64,000 nt of DNA from Peptacetobacter hiranonis (GTDB lineage Bacteria; Bacillota; Clostridia; Peptostreptococcales; Peptostreptococcaceae), in the NCBI RefSeq assembly GCF_008151785.1, contig NZ_CP036523.1, positions 1,364,001 through 1,428,000 on the forward strand. The letters run 5' to 3'. Made by a program: the position numbers and the translations under genes. The stretch's first letter is position 1, and every line of letters begins with the position of its first letter. Shown in pieces: positions 25,934 through 34,277 of the stretch. The notes under the pieces were generated by a model. That model did not search any database. It was not told the origin of the DNA and was given only the letters and a program-made list of their open reading frames with translations.

Positions 25934-27910
25934 ATGACAATAAAATATCCATTACTTTTATCACCAGGAAAAATTGGCTCAATTGAACTTAGAAACAAAA
26001 CTGTTATGAGTGCAATGGGAATGAATCAATCAACAAATGGTTTTGTAAATGAAGCAGTAATTAATCATTACGCTGAACATGCAAAAGGTGGCGTAGGATT
26101 AATTGTTGTAGAAGTAACTTGTGTAGATTCACCAGTTGGTCTAAACACTGCAAATATGTTAGTAATTGACGATGATAAGTTTATACCAGGAATGACTAAA
26201 CTTGCCGATGCAATTCACAAAGAAGGCTCTAAATGTGTTCTTCAGATTAGTCATACAGGACGTGGTGCACGTCGAGCAATCACAGGACATCAGCCAGTAG
26301 CTCCAAGTGCAGTTGCAATGCCTTACTCTTTTATGATGGGCTTAGAAAATGAAGAACCTAGAGAATTAACAATAGATGAAATTCATGAAATTGAAGAAAA
26401 ATACGCTCAAGCTGCTCTTCGTGCGAAAAAAGCAGGATTTGATGGTGTAGAAATCCATAGTGTTGGATATTATCTTGGAGAACAATTCCTTTCTTCTACT
26501 GCTAATGTAAGAACTGACGAATACGGTGGCAATCCAGAAAATAGAGTTCGTTTCCATTTAAATATTATTAAAAGAATTCGTGAATTATGCGGAGATGATT
26601 TTACTATTATTGTAAAATATAGTGCTATGGAACGTGGTGAAGATGCTGGTATTACTATGGAAGATGGAATTTATTATGCAAAGAGATTCCAAGATGCTGG
26701 TGTTGATGCACTAGAAGTACTAGCTGGAACATGGAAAAAAGAAGCTAACATGGAAGATCTTCCTGATTCTGCATCTAACTATTGTCAGGCTGTTGGACTT
26801 TGCCAGGCTTTAAAATATGGTATCTTAAAAATGACTGGTAAACCTGCTACTATTACTATGATTGGTGGTGGACGAGCACAGAATCCAGACATTGCTGAAA
26901 AAGCCTTAGAAGATAAACAATGTGAATTTATTTTCCTTGGACATTCATTATTAGCAGAACCAAATCTTGTTAACTTAATTATAGAAGACCGTCAAGATGA
27001 AATCCGTCCTTGCATAGGATGTGGAACTTGTATTGACACTCAGTTACAAAGTGGCGGAACTTGTTGCTGTTCTGGAAATGCTGTCATTGGACAAGGAAGC
27101 AATGATTATACAATAACACCTGCTGAAAAAATCAAAAATGTAGTTGTAATTGGGGGTGGGGTTGCTGGTGTAGAAGCAGCTCGTATTGCAGCAAAAAGAG
27201 GACATAAAGTATCTCTTTACGAAAAAGATGATAAAATCGGCGGACAGCTTTACTATGCTGTAAAACCTCCTCACAAACAAAACATGGAACCATTAATTCC
27301 ATATCTAGAAAGACAGCTAGAAGTAACAGGTGTTGATGTTCACTTAAATACAGAAATTTCTGCAGAAGAAATAATAAATATGAGTCCAGACGCAGTAATA
27401 TGCGCAACTGGTGTGCATCCTGCTAAACTTTCTATACCTGGTTTTGAACACGCTGTAAATGCAAAAGAAGTTCTTGACGGAAAAGAAGTCGGCGAAAAAG
27501 TTGTAATTATCGGTGGTGGAAGTGTTGGAATTGAAACTGCTGAACTACTTGCTTCAATGGGTAAAAAAGTTACAATTATTGAAATGATGGATAAATTAGC
27601 AGATAAAATGGTAAATGTAACAAGAACAATAGTATTAGGACATCTACGCGAATACGGTGTTGATTTCAAAACTTCTTGCCTATGTCAAGAAATTAAAAAT
27701 GACTCTGTAGTATGCAAAGAAAAAGATGGAACTATTGTCGACATCCCTGCTAATGACGTTATAATTGCAATAGGAGATCGTCCAGAAACATCTCTATATG
27801 AAGAACTAAAAGGACGCATCCCAGAAGTTTATAACGTTGGAGACAGTGCAAGTGGCGGAACAATTGCTAAAGGTGTAAACCAGGCATACAATTGTGCATT
27901 AAATTTATAA
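25934..27910 (+). CDS. FMN/FAD/4Fe-4S NADH:flavin oxidoreductase (enoate reductase/BaiCD type)
   Basis: 658 aa. N-terminal old-yellow-enzyme barrel (1-340): LRNKTVMSAMGMNQS, ISHTGRGARR and DGVEIHSVGYYLGEQFLSS, where the usual H-G-A-H/Y pattern is changed to HSVGYY. A 4Fe-4S motif C-IGCGTC ... CCC lies at about 355-385. FAD and NAD domains follow, with GGGVAGVEAARIAAKRGHKV and GGGSVGIETAELLASMGKKV. Relatives are 2,4-dienoyl-CoA reductase, enoate reductase and BaiCD/BaiH of bile-acid 7-dehydroxylating clostridia. It reduces an activated C=C bond with NADH. Substrate unknown; no bai or CoA-ligase genes are near. RBS GGGAGGAA. Confidence 0.88.
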   Translation: MTIKYPLLLSPGKIGSIELRNKTVMSAMGMNQSTNGFVNEAVINHYAEHAKGGVGLIVVEVTCVDSPVGLNTANMLVIDDDKFIPGMTKLADAIHKEGSKCVLQISHTGRGARRAITGHQPVAPSAVAMPYSFMMGLENEEPRELTIDEIHEIEEKYAQAALRAKKAGFDGVEIHSVGYYLGEQFLSSTANVRTDEYGGNPENRVRFHLNIIKRIRELCGDDFTIIVKYSAMERGEDAGITMEDGIYYAKRFQDAGVDALEVLAGTWKKEANMEDLPDSASNYCQAVGLCQALKYGILKMTGKPATITMIGGGRAQNPDIAEKALEDKQCEFIFLGHSLLAEPNLVNLIIEDRQDEIRPCIGCGTCIDTQLQSGGTCCCSGNAVIGQGSNDYTITPAEKIKNVVVIGGGVAGVEAARIAAKRGHKVSLYEKDDKIGGQLYYAVKPPHKQNMEPLIPYLERQLEVTGVDVHLNTEISAEEIINMSPDAVICATGVHPAKLSIPGFEHAVNAKEVLDGKEVGEKVVIIGGGSVGIETAELLASMGKKVTIIEMMDKLADKMVNVTRTIVLGHLREYGVDFKTSCLCQEIKNDSVVCKEKDGTIVDIPANDVIIAIGDRPETSLYEELKGRIPEVYNVGDSASGGTIAKGVNQAYNCALNL

Positions 27911-27952
27911 ATAAAAACGATAAATAAAAAGGTTGTTTTTTATATATTAACG

Positions 27953-27996
27953 CTTAAAAGAGGCTGTTGCAATTAATGCAATGGCCTTTTTAAGTG
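27953..27996 (+). terminator. Terminator of the SDR/reductase operon
   Basis: CTTAAAAGAGGC / GCCTTTTTAAG with inner TTGCA/TGCAA, followed by T. It belongs to the same GGCTGTTGCA hairpin class seen at the ends of elements E1, E8 and E9. Confidence 0.75.
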
Positions 27997-28014
27997 AGTA
28001 ATCAAAATTATTTT

Positions 28015-28031
28015 CTCTCCAGCCCTCAGCG
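28015..28031 (+). repeat. Element E5: decayed left half of the hairpin family core
   Basis: CTCTCCAGCCCTCAGCG differs from the family left block CTCTCCAGGCTTCAGCG at two or three bases. No matching right block (TGCAGATTGTCGAG) is found before the next gene at 28108, so the element has lost its second half. It lies after the operon terminator, in the same orientation to its upstream gene as the intact copies. Confidence 0.55.
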
Positions 28032-28107
28032 TTATATTTCTTGTTTATTAACTCTTTTAGACTTATAATATAGTAAATTAAAATTATTTTGAAGGGTGTG
28101 TAAATAA

Positions 28108-28521
28108 TTGAATAAATTTAAAATAGATAAGGAAAAATTTAAAACGTTTATTATGTGCAGCACAATATTTTTAGTAGTATTATCAATTATTGCTTTGATA
28201 AGTGGATCTATAATGAAAATATTTGGATTTCAATATAAGTCTATTGGTAACATTGTACTATTCTTCATAATAGCAACTATAATGTCTTTTCCTCTAAACT
28301 TAATAGCTGGTGCTTTTCCCAAAGCATTGCTAAAACTTGGAAAAATAAACAGACAAACTGCTTTTATTATATATCTAATTTTAGATACAATAGCTACAAG
28401 CTTTGGATTGTTAGTTGTTGACTATTACATGCCTACTGTATCAGCAACAAACATTTCGATAATCATAATCTCTCTTCTATTTGCTTTTATGGGAAAAGAT
28501 GATTTCAAGAATGTATACTAA
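28108..28521 (+). CDS. YrvL-like integral membrane protein
   Basis: 137 aa with about four membrane segments (residues 12-35, 45-68, 82-103, 110-130) and a short charged N-terminus. Length and hydrophobic pattern resemble the YrvL family; in Bacillus subtilis YrvL negatively regulates the SigO/RsoA system. The gene starts with TTG at 28108 preceded by AAGGGTGTG at good distance, a pattern also seen in front of the PTS gene at 62590. Function here not known. Confidence 0.5.
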   Translation: MNKFKIDKEKFKTFIMCSTIFLVVLSIIALISGSIMKIFGFQYKSIGNIVLFFIIATIMSFPLNLIAGAFPKALLKLGKINRQTAFIIYLILDTIATSFGLLVVDYYMPTVSATNISIIIISLLFAFMGKDDFKNVY

Positions 28522-28700
28522 TTTTTGTAACAAAAATGGATATAATAAATAATTTTAAAATTTATCTATCCTTATTATTATTTTTTTCTAAATATTCTAA
28601 AGATAAAATAAATTTTTAAGCATATTTATTGTCTACTGAATAACTTATGATTATAATGTAAGTAAATAAAAATAATTTTTAACTTAGGAGGTGTTCCTAA

Positions 28701-28874
28701 ATGAGTAAAAAAGATAGATTTGAAGTTATTTATCAAGAAACAGGTTTAAAAAGCGAAAAAACAATATTAGTTGACAAAAAAACAGGAATAAACTATCTCT
28801 TCGTTGCAAATGGCTTTGGAGGAGGATTAACACCTCTATTGGATAAAGATGGTAAACCTGTTGTCACAAAATAA
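28701..28874 (+). CDS. Small DUF6440-like protein
   Basis: 57 aa, not in long-ORF range but well supported: AGGAGGTG lies ahead of the ATG at good distance and a terminator follows. The sequence runs MSKKDRFEVIYQETG ... KTGINYLFVANGFGGGLTPL and ends in LDKDGKPVVTK. The block VDKxTGxNYLF with GGLTPLLDxDGKP is what I associate with the small DUF6440 family, common in Firmicutes plasmids and genomes and of unknown role. No signal peptide, Cys or membrane helix. Confidence 0.7.
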   Translation: MSKKDRFEVIYQETGLKSEKTILVDKKTGINYLFVANGFGGGLTPLLDKDGKPVVTK

Positions 28875-28886
28875 AGAAATTTTAAT

Positions 28887-28930
28887 AAAACAGGCTATTG
28901 CATTGATATCAATTAATGTGATAGCCTATT
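28887..28930 (+). terminator. Terminator after the DUF6440-like gene
   Basis: AGGCTAT TG CATT ... AATG TG ATAGCCTATTTTT, 13 bp after the stop codon. Confidence 0.8.
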
Positions 28931-28989
28931 TTTATACAAGTACAATTCAAAATTTTACATTAAATAATACATAAAATTGGAGGATACTT

Positions 28990-29469
28990 ATGGATAATTA
29001 TAAACTTGATACAATAACTGAAATTGATATAGATAAGATTTTAGATATTTATAATTCTAATACACATTTTTTAGAAAATCATATGGGTATTACCGAAGTT
29101 TCTAGAGAATTTATAACTAATGAAATTAAAGAAATGAAAAATATTGGATTTAATTCTCTAGTTATAAAAGATTGTAGGAGTAATATAATTGGAATATGTG
29201 ATTTTAAAATATCAGAAGAAGTTTATTTATCTTTGCTAATGATTGATGCTAACCAACAAGGAAAAGGTCTTGGTAGTATAGTATATAATCAGTTAGAAAA
29301 GCTTTTTAAAGAGAATCATGCCAATAAAGTTAGAATTGATGTTGTGTATAATTATGATCATAACGCAGTTGATTTTTGGAAAAAACAAGGTTTTATCCCT
29401 TGTGAAAAAATAAAATTAGAATGGAATGGATATAAAACTAATGCTATCAAAATGTTAAAATTTATTTGA
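28990..29469 (+). CDS. GNAT family N-acetyltransferase
   Basis: 159 aa. Fold marks: SLVIKDCRSNIIGICDFKIS, then acetyl-CoA loop DANQQGKGLGSIVYNQLEKL (about residues 90-109), HNAVDFWKKQGFIPCEKIKL near the end. RBS TTGGAGGA. Substrate unknown. It is convergent with the ABC ATPase gene, with element E6 between. Confidence 0.85.
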   Translation: MDNYKLDTITEIDIDKILDIYNSNTHFLENHMGITEVSREFITNEIKEMKNIGFNSLVIKDCRSNIIGICDFKISEEVYLSLLMIDANQQGKGLGSIVYNQLEKLFKENHANKVRIDVVYNYDHNAVDFWKKQGFIPCEKIKLEWNGYKTNAIKMLKFI

Positions 29470-29567
29470 TGGCTATTAATAAAATATTTTTCAATAGGTT
29501 TTCCTTCAAAATTTGCGAGTGTAAATAAAAACTGATAAAAAGGGAGGGTACATACTTCTCCCCTTCT

Positions 29568-29699
29568 GTGAGTAGTAAATATATGGAAAGATAAAAAAAG
29601 ACCATTTCCGTCAACAATCTGCAAGCGAAGGCAAAAAGCCGTAGCTGAAGCCTGTAGACGAAATGGTCTTTTTTATCTTTCCCCGTATTTACTTATCAC
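29568..29699 (-). repeat. Hairpin element E6 at the 3' end of the ABC ATPase gene (core 29610-29660)
   Basis: Core in gene sense: CGTCTACAGGCTTCAGC, short GGC/GCC hairpin, GCTTGCAGATTGTTGACG. The closing helix is CGTC/GACG here instead of CTC/GAG, a compensated change. Outer arms AAGACCATTTC/GAAATGGTCTT, AAAGATAAAA/TTTTATCTTT and AGTAAAT/ATTTACT continue into the gene: GTGATAAGTAAATA at its stop is mirrored by GTGAGTAGTAAATA at 29568-29581. Runs of T on both sides would make it a two-way terminator between convergent genes. Confidence 0.85.
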
Positions 29700-30363
29700 T
29701 TATAATTTTTCCATCACTAATAGTCACTATTCTATCCGCAGTTTCCGCAATTTCCTGATTATGAGTTATCATCACAAGTGTCCGTCCAAAATCATTGACA
29801 GTATCTCTAAGCACCTGCATAACTTCCTCAGTTGTCTTGCTATCAAGATTTCCAGTAGGTTCATCAGCAAATATAACTGATGGTCTATTAGAAAGTGCCC
29901 TAGCTATTGCAACCCTCTGCTGCTGCCCACCTGAAAGCTCATTTGGAAACTTCTTAACCTGTTCCTCAAGTCCCATACTTTTGATAATACTATCAATATA
30001 TATTGGATCTTCCTTTGAGCCATCCAAAAGAATTGGCAACACAATATTGTCGTATACACTAAGCACAGGAATTAAGTTAAAACTCTGGAATATAAATCCA
30101 AATTCCTTTCTTCTTATCTTAGAAAGCTCGCTATCACTTAACTTGTATAAATCTTCATCCCCTAGAAAAACTTTCCCATCTGTAGGCTTATCAAGTCCAG
30201 CTATACAGTGAAGAAGTGTACTCTTTCCTGATCCAGATGTCCCTATTATCGCTGTAAATTTTCCATTTTCAATCTCTAAATCTATCCCGTCTACAGCTTT
30301 AACAAGGCTCTCATCTTTTCCGTAGTATTTTTTCAAACCTTCTATCTTTAACGTCTTTTTCAT
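29689..30363 (-). CDS. ABC transporter ATP-binding protein (MacB/LolD type)
   Basis: 224 aa. Walker A GTSGSGKSTLLHC, Q-loop FIFQSFNLIP, signature LSGGQQQRVAIARAL, Walker B VIFADEPTGNLDS and the switch His in MITHNQ are all present. It powers the FtsX-type permease encoded upstream (30540-33188). Such pairs export antimicrobial peptides or lipids or act as mechanotransmitters. RBS GAGGAGATG. It has its own LytTR-like site (30472-30504), so it can be read apart from the permease. The stop codon lies within element E6. Confidence 0.93.
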   Translation of the reverse strand: MKKTLKIEGLKKYYGKDESLVKAVDGIDLEIENGKFTAIIGTSGSGKSTLLHCIAGLDKPTDGKVFLGDEDLYKLSDSELSKIRRKEFGFIFQSFNLIPVLSVYDNIVLPILLDGSKEDPIYIDSIIKSMGLEEQVKKFPNELSGGQQQRVAIARALSNRPSVIFADEPTGNLDSKTTEEVMQVLRDTVNDFGRTLVMITHNQEIAETADRIVTISDGKIISDK

Positions 30364-30471
30364 AAAATCTCATCTCCTCTAAATTCGCCAAATTTATTTA
30401 GCGAATAAAATTTATCTGCCATTTATTTACGATTAGATTAACATTTTAAATATTTACCTTCAATATATACT

Positions 30472-30504
30472 GCCTAAACGGTATAAAAATCGGTACAAAT
30501 GGCA
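30472..30504 (-). promoter_or_regulatory. LytTR-type direct repeat upstream of the ABC ATPase gene
   Basis: Minus strand: TGCCATTTG and, 21 bp later, TACCGTTTAGG. A -10-like TATATT follows. It sits about 109 bp before the ATPase start and matches the repeats at 34242 and 36995. The pattern fits the LytTR consensus of two 9-bp repeats at two helical turns. Confidence 0.6.
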
Positions 30505-30539
30505 ATATAAAGTCTAAAATCAATTTATTCTATCAAAAT

Positions 30540-33188
30540 TTAATCATCTAAATCCCTAATTCCATCTGCTATTTCCTTGTTTGCAAATTCTCTATTTGCT
30601 AGAGAAACTGCGACCAAACAAGCTATAATTGTAGTTATTACAAACACAAGTGCTCCACCAGTTGGGAATGTAAAGTCCATAAAATGCTCTATTCCGAAGT
30701 TTACATACGCATCATTGTGCCATTTAACCATTTTTAAAAGACTTACAACAGCTATTTCTATTCCCACAATTGAGCTAAGTACACCATAAGTTAATGCTTC
30801 AAATCTATTCATTTTCTTCATACCTGAAACATCCATTCCAAGTGCTCTCATTGTAAATATCTCTTTTCTTCTAATTATTAAATTGGCTCTAACTGTGCAG
30901 AATATGTTTAAAATAGATATAAGCACGATAAGAATTAAGCTTATTATCGCTTCTTTTCTCATTTCCAACTCTGCCAACCTTTGCTCTTCTTCAAAATCAA
31001 ATCTGTTGCTTATCCGGGCTGGTATATTATCCTCAACATAGTCTATAACCTTTTTATTTTCTGCATCAGTATTTGAAGCTTTAAGGTTTATTCCTATTTT
31101 ATTAAATGTTTCTCTTCCAAATATAGCTTTCATATTGCTATCAGATGTTATCAGTTCCACCCTAGATGGAAGTAGCTGATCTCCATAGCCTAGCCAACTT
31201 TGAGATATAAGCGCACCTACTCTGACATTTATTGTTTTTCTCTCAATCTTATCTCCTTTGTGATAATTTACATTTATCGGAATTATATCGCCAACTTTAA
31301 GTCCTTCAATAACCTCGTGATATGTGTGTGTATCTATAGGGTCATAGAAATAATTAAGAACTGCAACATTTACATATCCATCTTTTGTCTGTTTTATACT
31401 ATCAAGAGATCCATCTTTTATATAACCTTTCATTCTTTCGTCAATTCCTTCATTAGTGTAAAATCTCATGTGGCTTAAAAGGTCTATATTCTCTGTTTTC
31501 TTTATTCCGTAGTATTTTAAAGCTCTTTTGTTTGCACTTCCATTTTTAAGTTGCACATTTGCCTCTCCGTCAAATCTTGCATTTATAGATTTGACTTCAT
31601 TCATTGCCTTCAGATTTTCAACATACTTCTTATCAATTCCAAAAGTATCTATATCATTGCTTACTCCAGGAGTTGCTTCTATATCGTATTTATAATATAT
31701 ATCAGTTATATTATTGTCTATTTCTCCCATCATCGAAGTGAATGTGTTCATTATCATATATCCGCCAAGTGCTATTGAAATAACAGAAATCAATGTTCTA
31801 CTCTTTTTAAGAGTTAGATTTCTCATTCCCATATATCCATATATTCCAAATACTTTCTGTAAAAATCTTCCAAACACACCCTGTTTTTCTCTTCTTTTAT
31901 GTGTTGAAATATCTCTAACTGCATTTAAGCTAGATACTCTTCCTATTTTAATAATCGGCGGAATAGTTGCTATCACTACAGAAATTAGAGATACAACTAC
32001 TGTCTGAACTAGTATTCCACTTTCTATGTATAGCTTAGGTTTTATTTTAAGAGCCGTTAAACTAGAATCCTTAAACACCATTAATCCAACTTTTGAAAAT
32101 ACTATTCCAGCTAATATACCAAGAATTGTACCTATTACTGCAATTATCGCTGATTGGTATATTATCATCATTCTAACCTTGTTCTTAGTAGCTCCAACTA
32201 GTCTAAGTAGGCTAACTTCTCTTATAATTTCTCCCCACATTATGTTAAATATATTAAATATAAGAAGTATTACAGTTAGTATTATAATCATATTATTTTT
32301 GTCGTACATATTTTCAAGTGAAAACTGTATTTCTGTGAGTTCAGCTATGTAGTTGCTGTTTGGATAGAATGTCGGTCTTCCTATTCCATTTTTCAAACCT
32401 ACCTGTTCTACTTTTTCCATAACGGCTATTGATTCTCTAAATGATTTAGCTTTATCAGTTTTAAATTTTACTATAGAATCGTAAGTTACCGCCTCATCTG
32501 GAATTATTCTCTGATTTTTTGTAAATGAAATTCCCTGTAATTCATCGCTACCATTTCCATAAGTGTACGCTATCCGTCGACTCATCTCTGCACCTACTTC
32601 AACAGCTCCTCTTATATTGTCCTCGTATTTTCTTTTTACAATTCCCACAACCTTGAATTTTTTATTCTCTGTAAATAACTGCTCTTTCCCATTTTTATCT
32701 GTATATTCTTTTTTAAGAGTTACAGTTATTTCTTTTCCAAGCTTGTCCTTTATTCCAAAAATCTTTGCTGCTTCTTCATCTAGCACAATCTCATTGTTGT
32801 TCCTAGCTTTTCTACCAACAAGCTCCTGAGATTTCATAGAGAAATAATATGGTGCTGAAACATACTTTCCTTCAAAAGACTTTAGCTCTGTCTTTAAACC
32901 ATTGTCTGTTACTATCTCACCTAAGTTTTGAACATCGTCTATTGCTGCAATATCTTTATCCCCCATTAGTTTATTCAACTGATCTAAAGTTATTCCAACG
33001 TATTCTGTGTGATAGCTTCCGTATACTTTTTTCAGCGCATTTGCCTTGTTCATGCTCTGAGAAATCCTTACTGTGTTTAGTCCAAATATTAGTGCAATCG
33101 CTGCAATTACCCCTAAAAACATCATCACAGTTCTATTCTTATTTTTAGTAAGGTATTTGATTGATAGTTTAGAGTATATATTTTTCAT
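30540..33188 (-). CDS. FtsX-type ABC transporter permease
   Basis: 882 aa. First membrane helix at about 20-38, an extracellular MacB-like domain (40-295), an FtsX three-helix block (about 300-430, MIIILTVILLIFNIFNIMWG, LLRLVGATKNKVRMMIIYQS), another helix at 465-485, a second external domain, and a final FtsX block (about 755-875, MRALGMDVSGMKKMNRFEA). This two-block layout is typical of single-chain permeases that pair with MacB-type ATPases. RBS AGAGGTGAG overlaps the stop of the truncated paralogue upstream, so the two should be translationally coupled. Confidence 0.9.
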   Translation of the reverse strand: MKNIYSKLSIKYLTKNKNRTVMMFLGVIAAIALIFGLNTVRISQSMNKANALKKVYGSYHTEYVGITLDQLNKLMGDKDIAAIDDVQNLGEIVTDNGLKTELKSFEGKYVSAPYYFSMKSQELVGRKARNNNEIVLDEEAAKIFGIKDKLGKEITVTLKKEYTDKNGKEQLFTENKKFKVVGIVKRKYEDNIRGAVEVGAEMSRRIAYTYGNGSDELQGISFTKNQRIIPDEAVTYDSIVKFKTDKAKSFRESIAVMEKVEQVGLKNGIGRPTFYPNSNYIAELTEIQFSLENMYDKNNMIIILTVILLIFNIFNIMWGEIIREVSLLRLVGATKNKVRMMIIYQSAIIAVIGTILGILAGIVFSKVGLMVFKDSSLTALKIKPKLYIESGILVQTVVVSLISVVIATIPPIIKIGRVSSLNAVRDISTHKRREKQGVFGRFLQKVFGIYGYMGMRNLTLKKSRTLISVISIALGGYMIMNTFTSMMGEIDNNITDIYYKYDIEATPGVSNDIDTFGIDKKYVENLKAMNEVKSINARFDGEANVQLKNGSANKRALKYYGIKKTENIDLLSHMRFYTNEGIDERMKGYIKDGSLDSIKQTKDGYVNVAVLNYFYDPIDTHTYHEVIEGLKVGDIIPINVNYHKGDKIERKTINVRVGALISQSWLGYGDQLLPSRVELITSDSNMKAIFGRETFNKIGINLKASNTDAENKKVIDYVEDNIPARISNRFDFEEEQRLAELEMRKEAIISLILIVLISILNIFCTVRANLIIRRKEIFTMRALGMDVSGMKKMNRFEALTYGVLSSIVGIEIAVVSLLKMVKWHNDAYVNFGIEHFMDFTFPTGGALVFVITTIIACLVAVSLANREFANKEIADGIRDLDD

Positions 33189-33192
33189 ATTC

Positions 33193-34146
33193 TCACCTCT
33201 TTTTTCTTGTGTATACGGCGTAAATTATTTCAACTACAGCCAATATTGCCAGTATTACAATAATTATTTTTCCTTTATTGCACAATTTTTCTGAATCAAT
33301 GCTTATTTTTGAAAGTTTATTTATGTAGTTACTATTTGGATATATTTTATCTTTTCCTATTTTACTTCTAGCACCTACCTGCTCAACTTTCTTTTCAAGA
33401 TTTACATTTGAGCCAACATGATTTTCTTTTCCTGTTTTAAATCTTAATATCACATCGTATGTAACAGCCTCATCTGGAATTAGCTCTTGTCCTTTATTCC
33501 ATATAAGACCTTGTACGTTTTCATTACCATTTCCGTAAGTGTAAGCTATCCGTCTATTTATGTTGGACTCAATTTTCACATCATCTTTTATATTGTCCTC
33601 GTATCTTTTCTTTACAAATCCGACAACTTTGAATTTCTTATTCTCTTTAAAAGTCTTCTTTTCTCCGTTTTTATCTGTGTATTCTTTTTCAAGAGTTACA
33701 TTAATTTCTTTTCCAAGCTCATCACCTACTCCCAAAATCTTTGCTGCTTCTTCATCTAGTACAATCTCGTTGTTGTTTCTAGCCTGTTTCCCAACAAGCT
33801 TTTGAGATTTCATAGCAAAATACTGTGTAGTTGCGTAGTATCTTCCTTCAAATGACTTTAATTCAACTTTTGAACCATTATTTGTATTAATTTCTCCCAA
33901 GTTTTGAACATTGTCGATTCTTTCAATATCTTTTTCTTTGAAAATACTCTGAATCTGTTCCTCAGTTATACCAACATATTCTGTGTGGTAGCTTCCGTAT
34001 GACTTTTGTATTTCATTTGCTTCAGTTTTGCTCTTTGAAATTTTTACCGCATCTACTCCAAGTATTAGTACAACCGCTATTAAAGCAAATATAAATACCA
34101 TAAGCATTTTGTTTTTGGTAAGTTTTTTTAAGTTTGTATTTTTCAT
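33193..34146 (-). CDS. Truncated paralogue of the permease N-terminal part
   Basis: 317 aa. It repeats residues 1 to about 325 of the following permease with high identity: KSYGSYHTEYVGIT, RNNNEIVLDEEAAKI, YTDKNG and RRIAYTYGNG all recur. It then ends after one further helix with VYTRKKR. The copy therefore shows the external MacB-like domain between two membrane helices and lacks the transport blocks. The ribosome binding region AAAAAAGAGGTGAGAATATG is the same in both genes, so the duplication included it. The frame is intact, which argues for use as a sensor or decoy, or for a recent event. A LytTR-like site lies upstream. Confidence 0.8.
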   Translation of the reverse strand: MKNTNLKKLTKNKMLMVFIFALIAVVLILGVDAVKISKSKTEANEIQKSYGSYHTEYVGITEEQIQSIFKEKDIERIDNVQNLGEINTNNGSKVELKSFEGRYYATTQYFAMKSQKLVGKQARNNNEIVLDEEAAKILGVGDELGKEINVTLEKEYTDKNGEKKTFKENKKFKVVGFVKKRYEDNIKDDVKIESNINRRIAYTYGNGNENVQGLIWNKGQELIPDEAVTYDVILRFKTGKENHVGSNVNLEKKVEQVGARSKIGKDKIYPNSNYINKLSKISIDSEKLCNKGKIIIVILAILAVVEIIYAVYTRKKR

Positions 34147-34241
34147 ATTCTCACCTCTTTTTTAGAAAAATTTTTTATAATCTACTTGTGTGATTGATTA
34201 ATTAAATAATATCACTTTATTTTTTATATATTATAAATTTG

Positions 34242-34275
34242 GTCTGAATGGTATAAAAATGTGCCTGAATGGTAG
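34242..34275 (-). promoter_or_regulatory. LytTR-type direct repeat upstream of the permease operon
   Basis: Minus strand TACCATTCAGG and TACCATTCAGA, start to start 21 bp, the clearest of the three copies. TATAAT follows 8 bp after the second repeat, so a bound activator would cover the -35 region. It starts 2 bp beyond the stop of the DHHW gene and about 96 bp before the ATG at 34146. Confidence 0.68.
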
Positions 34276-34277
34276 TT

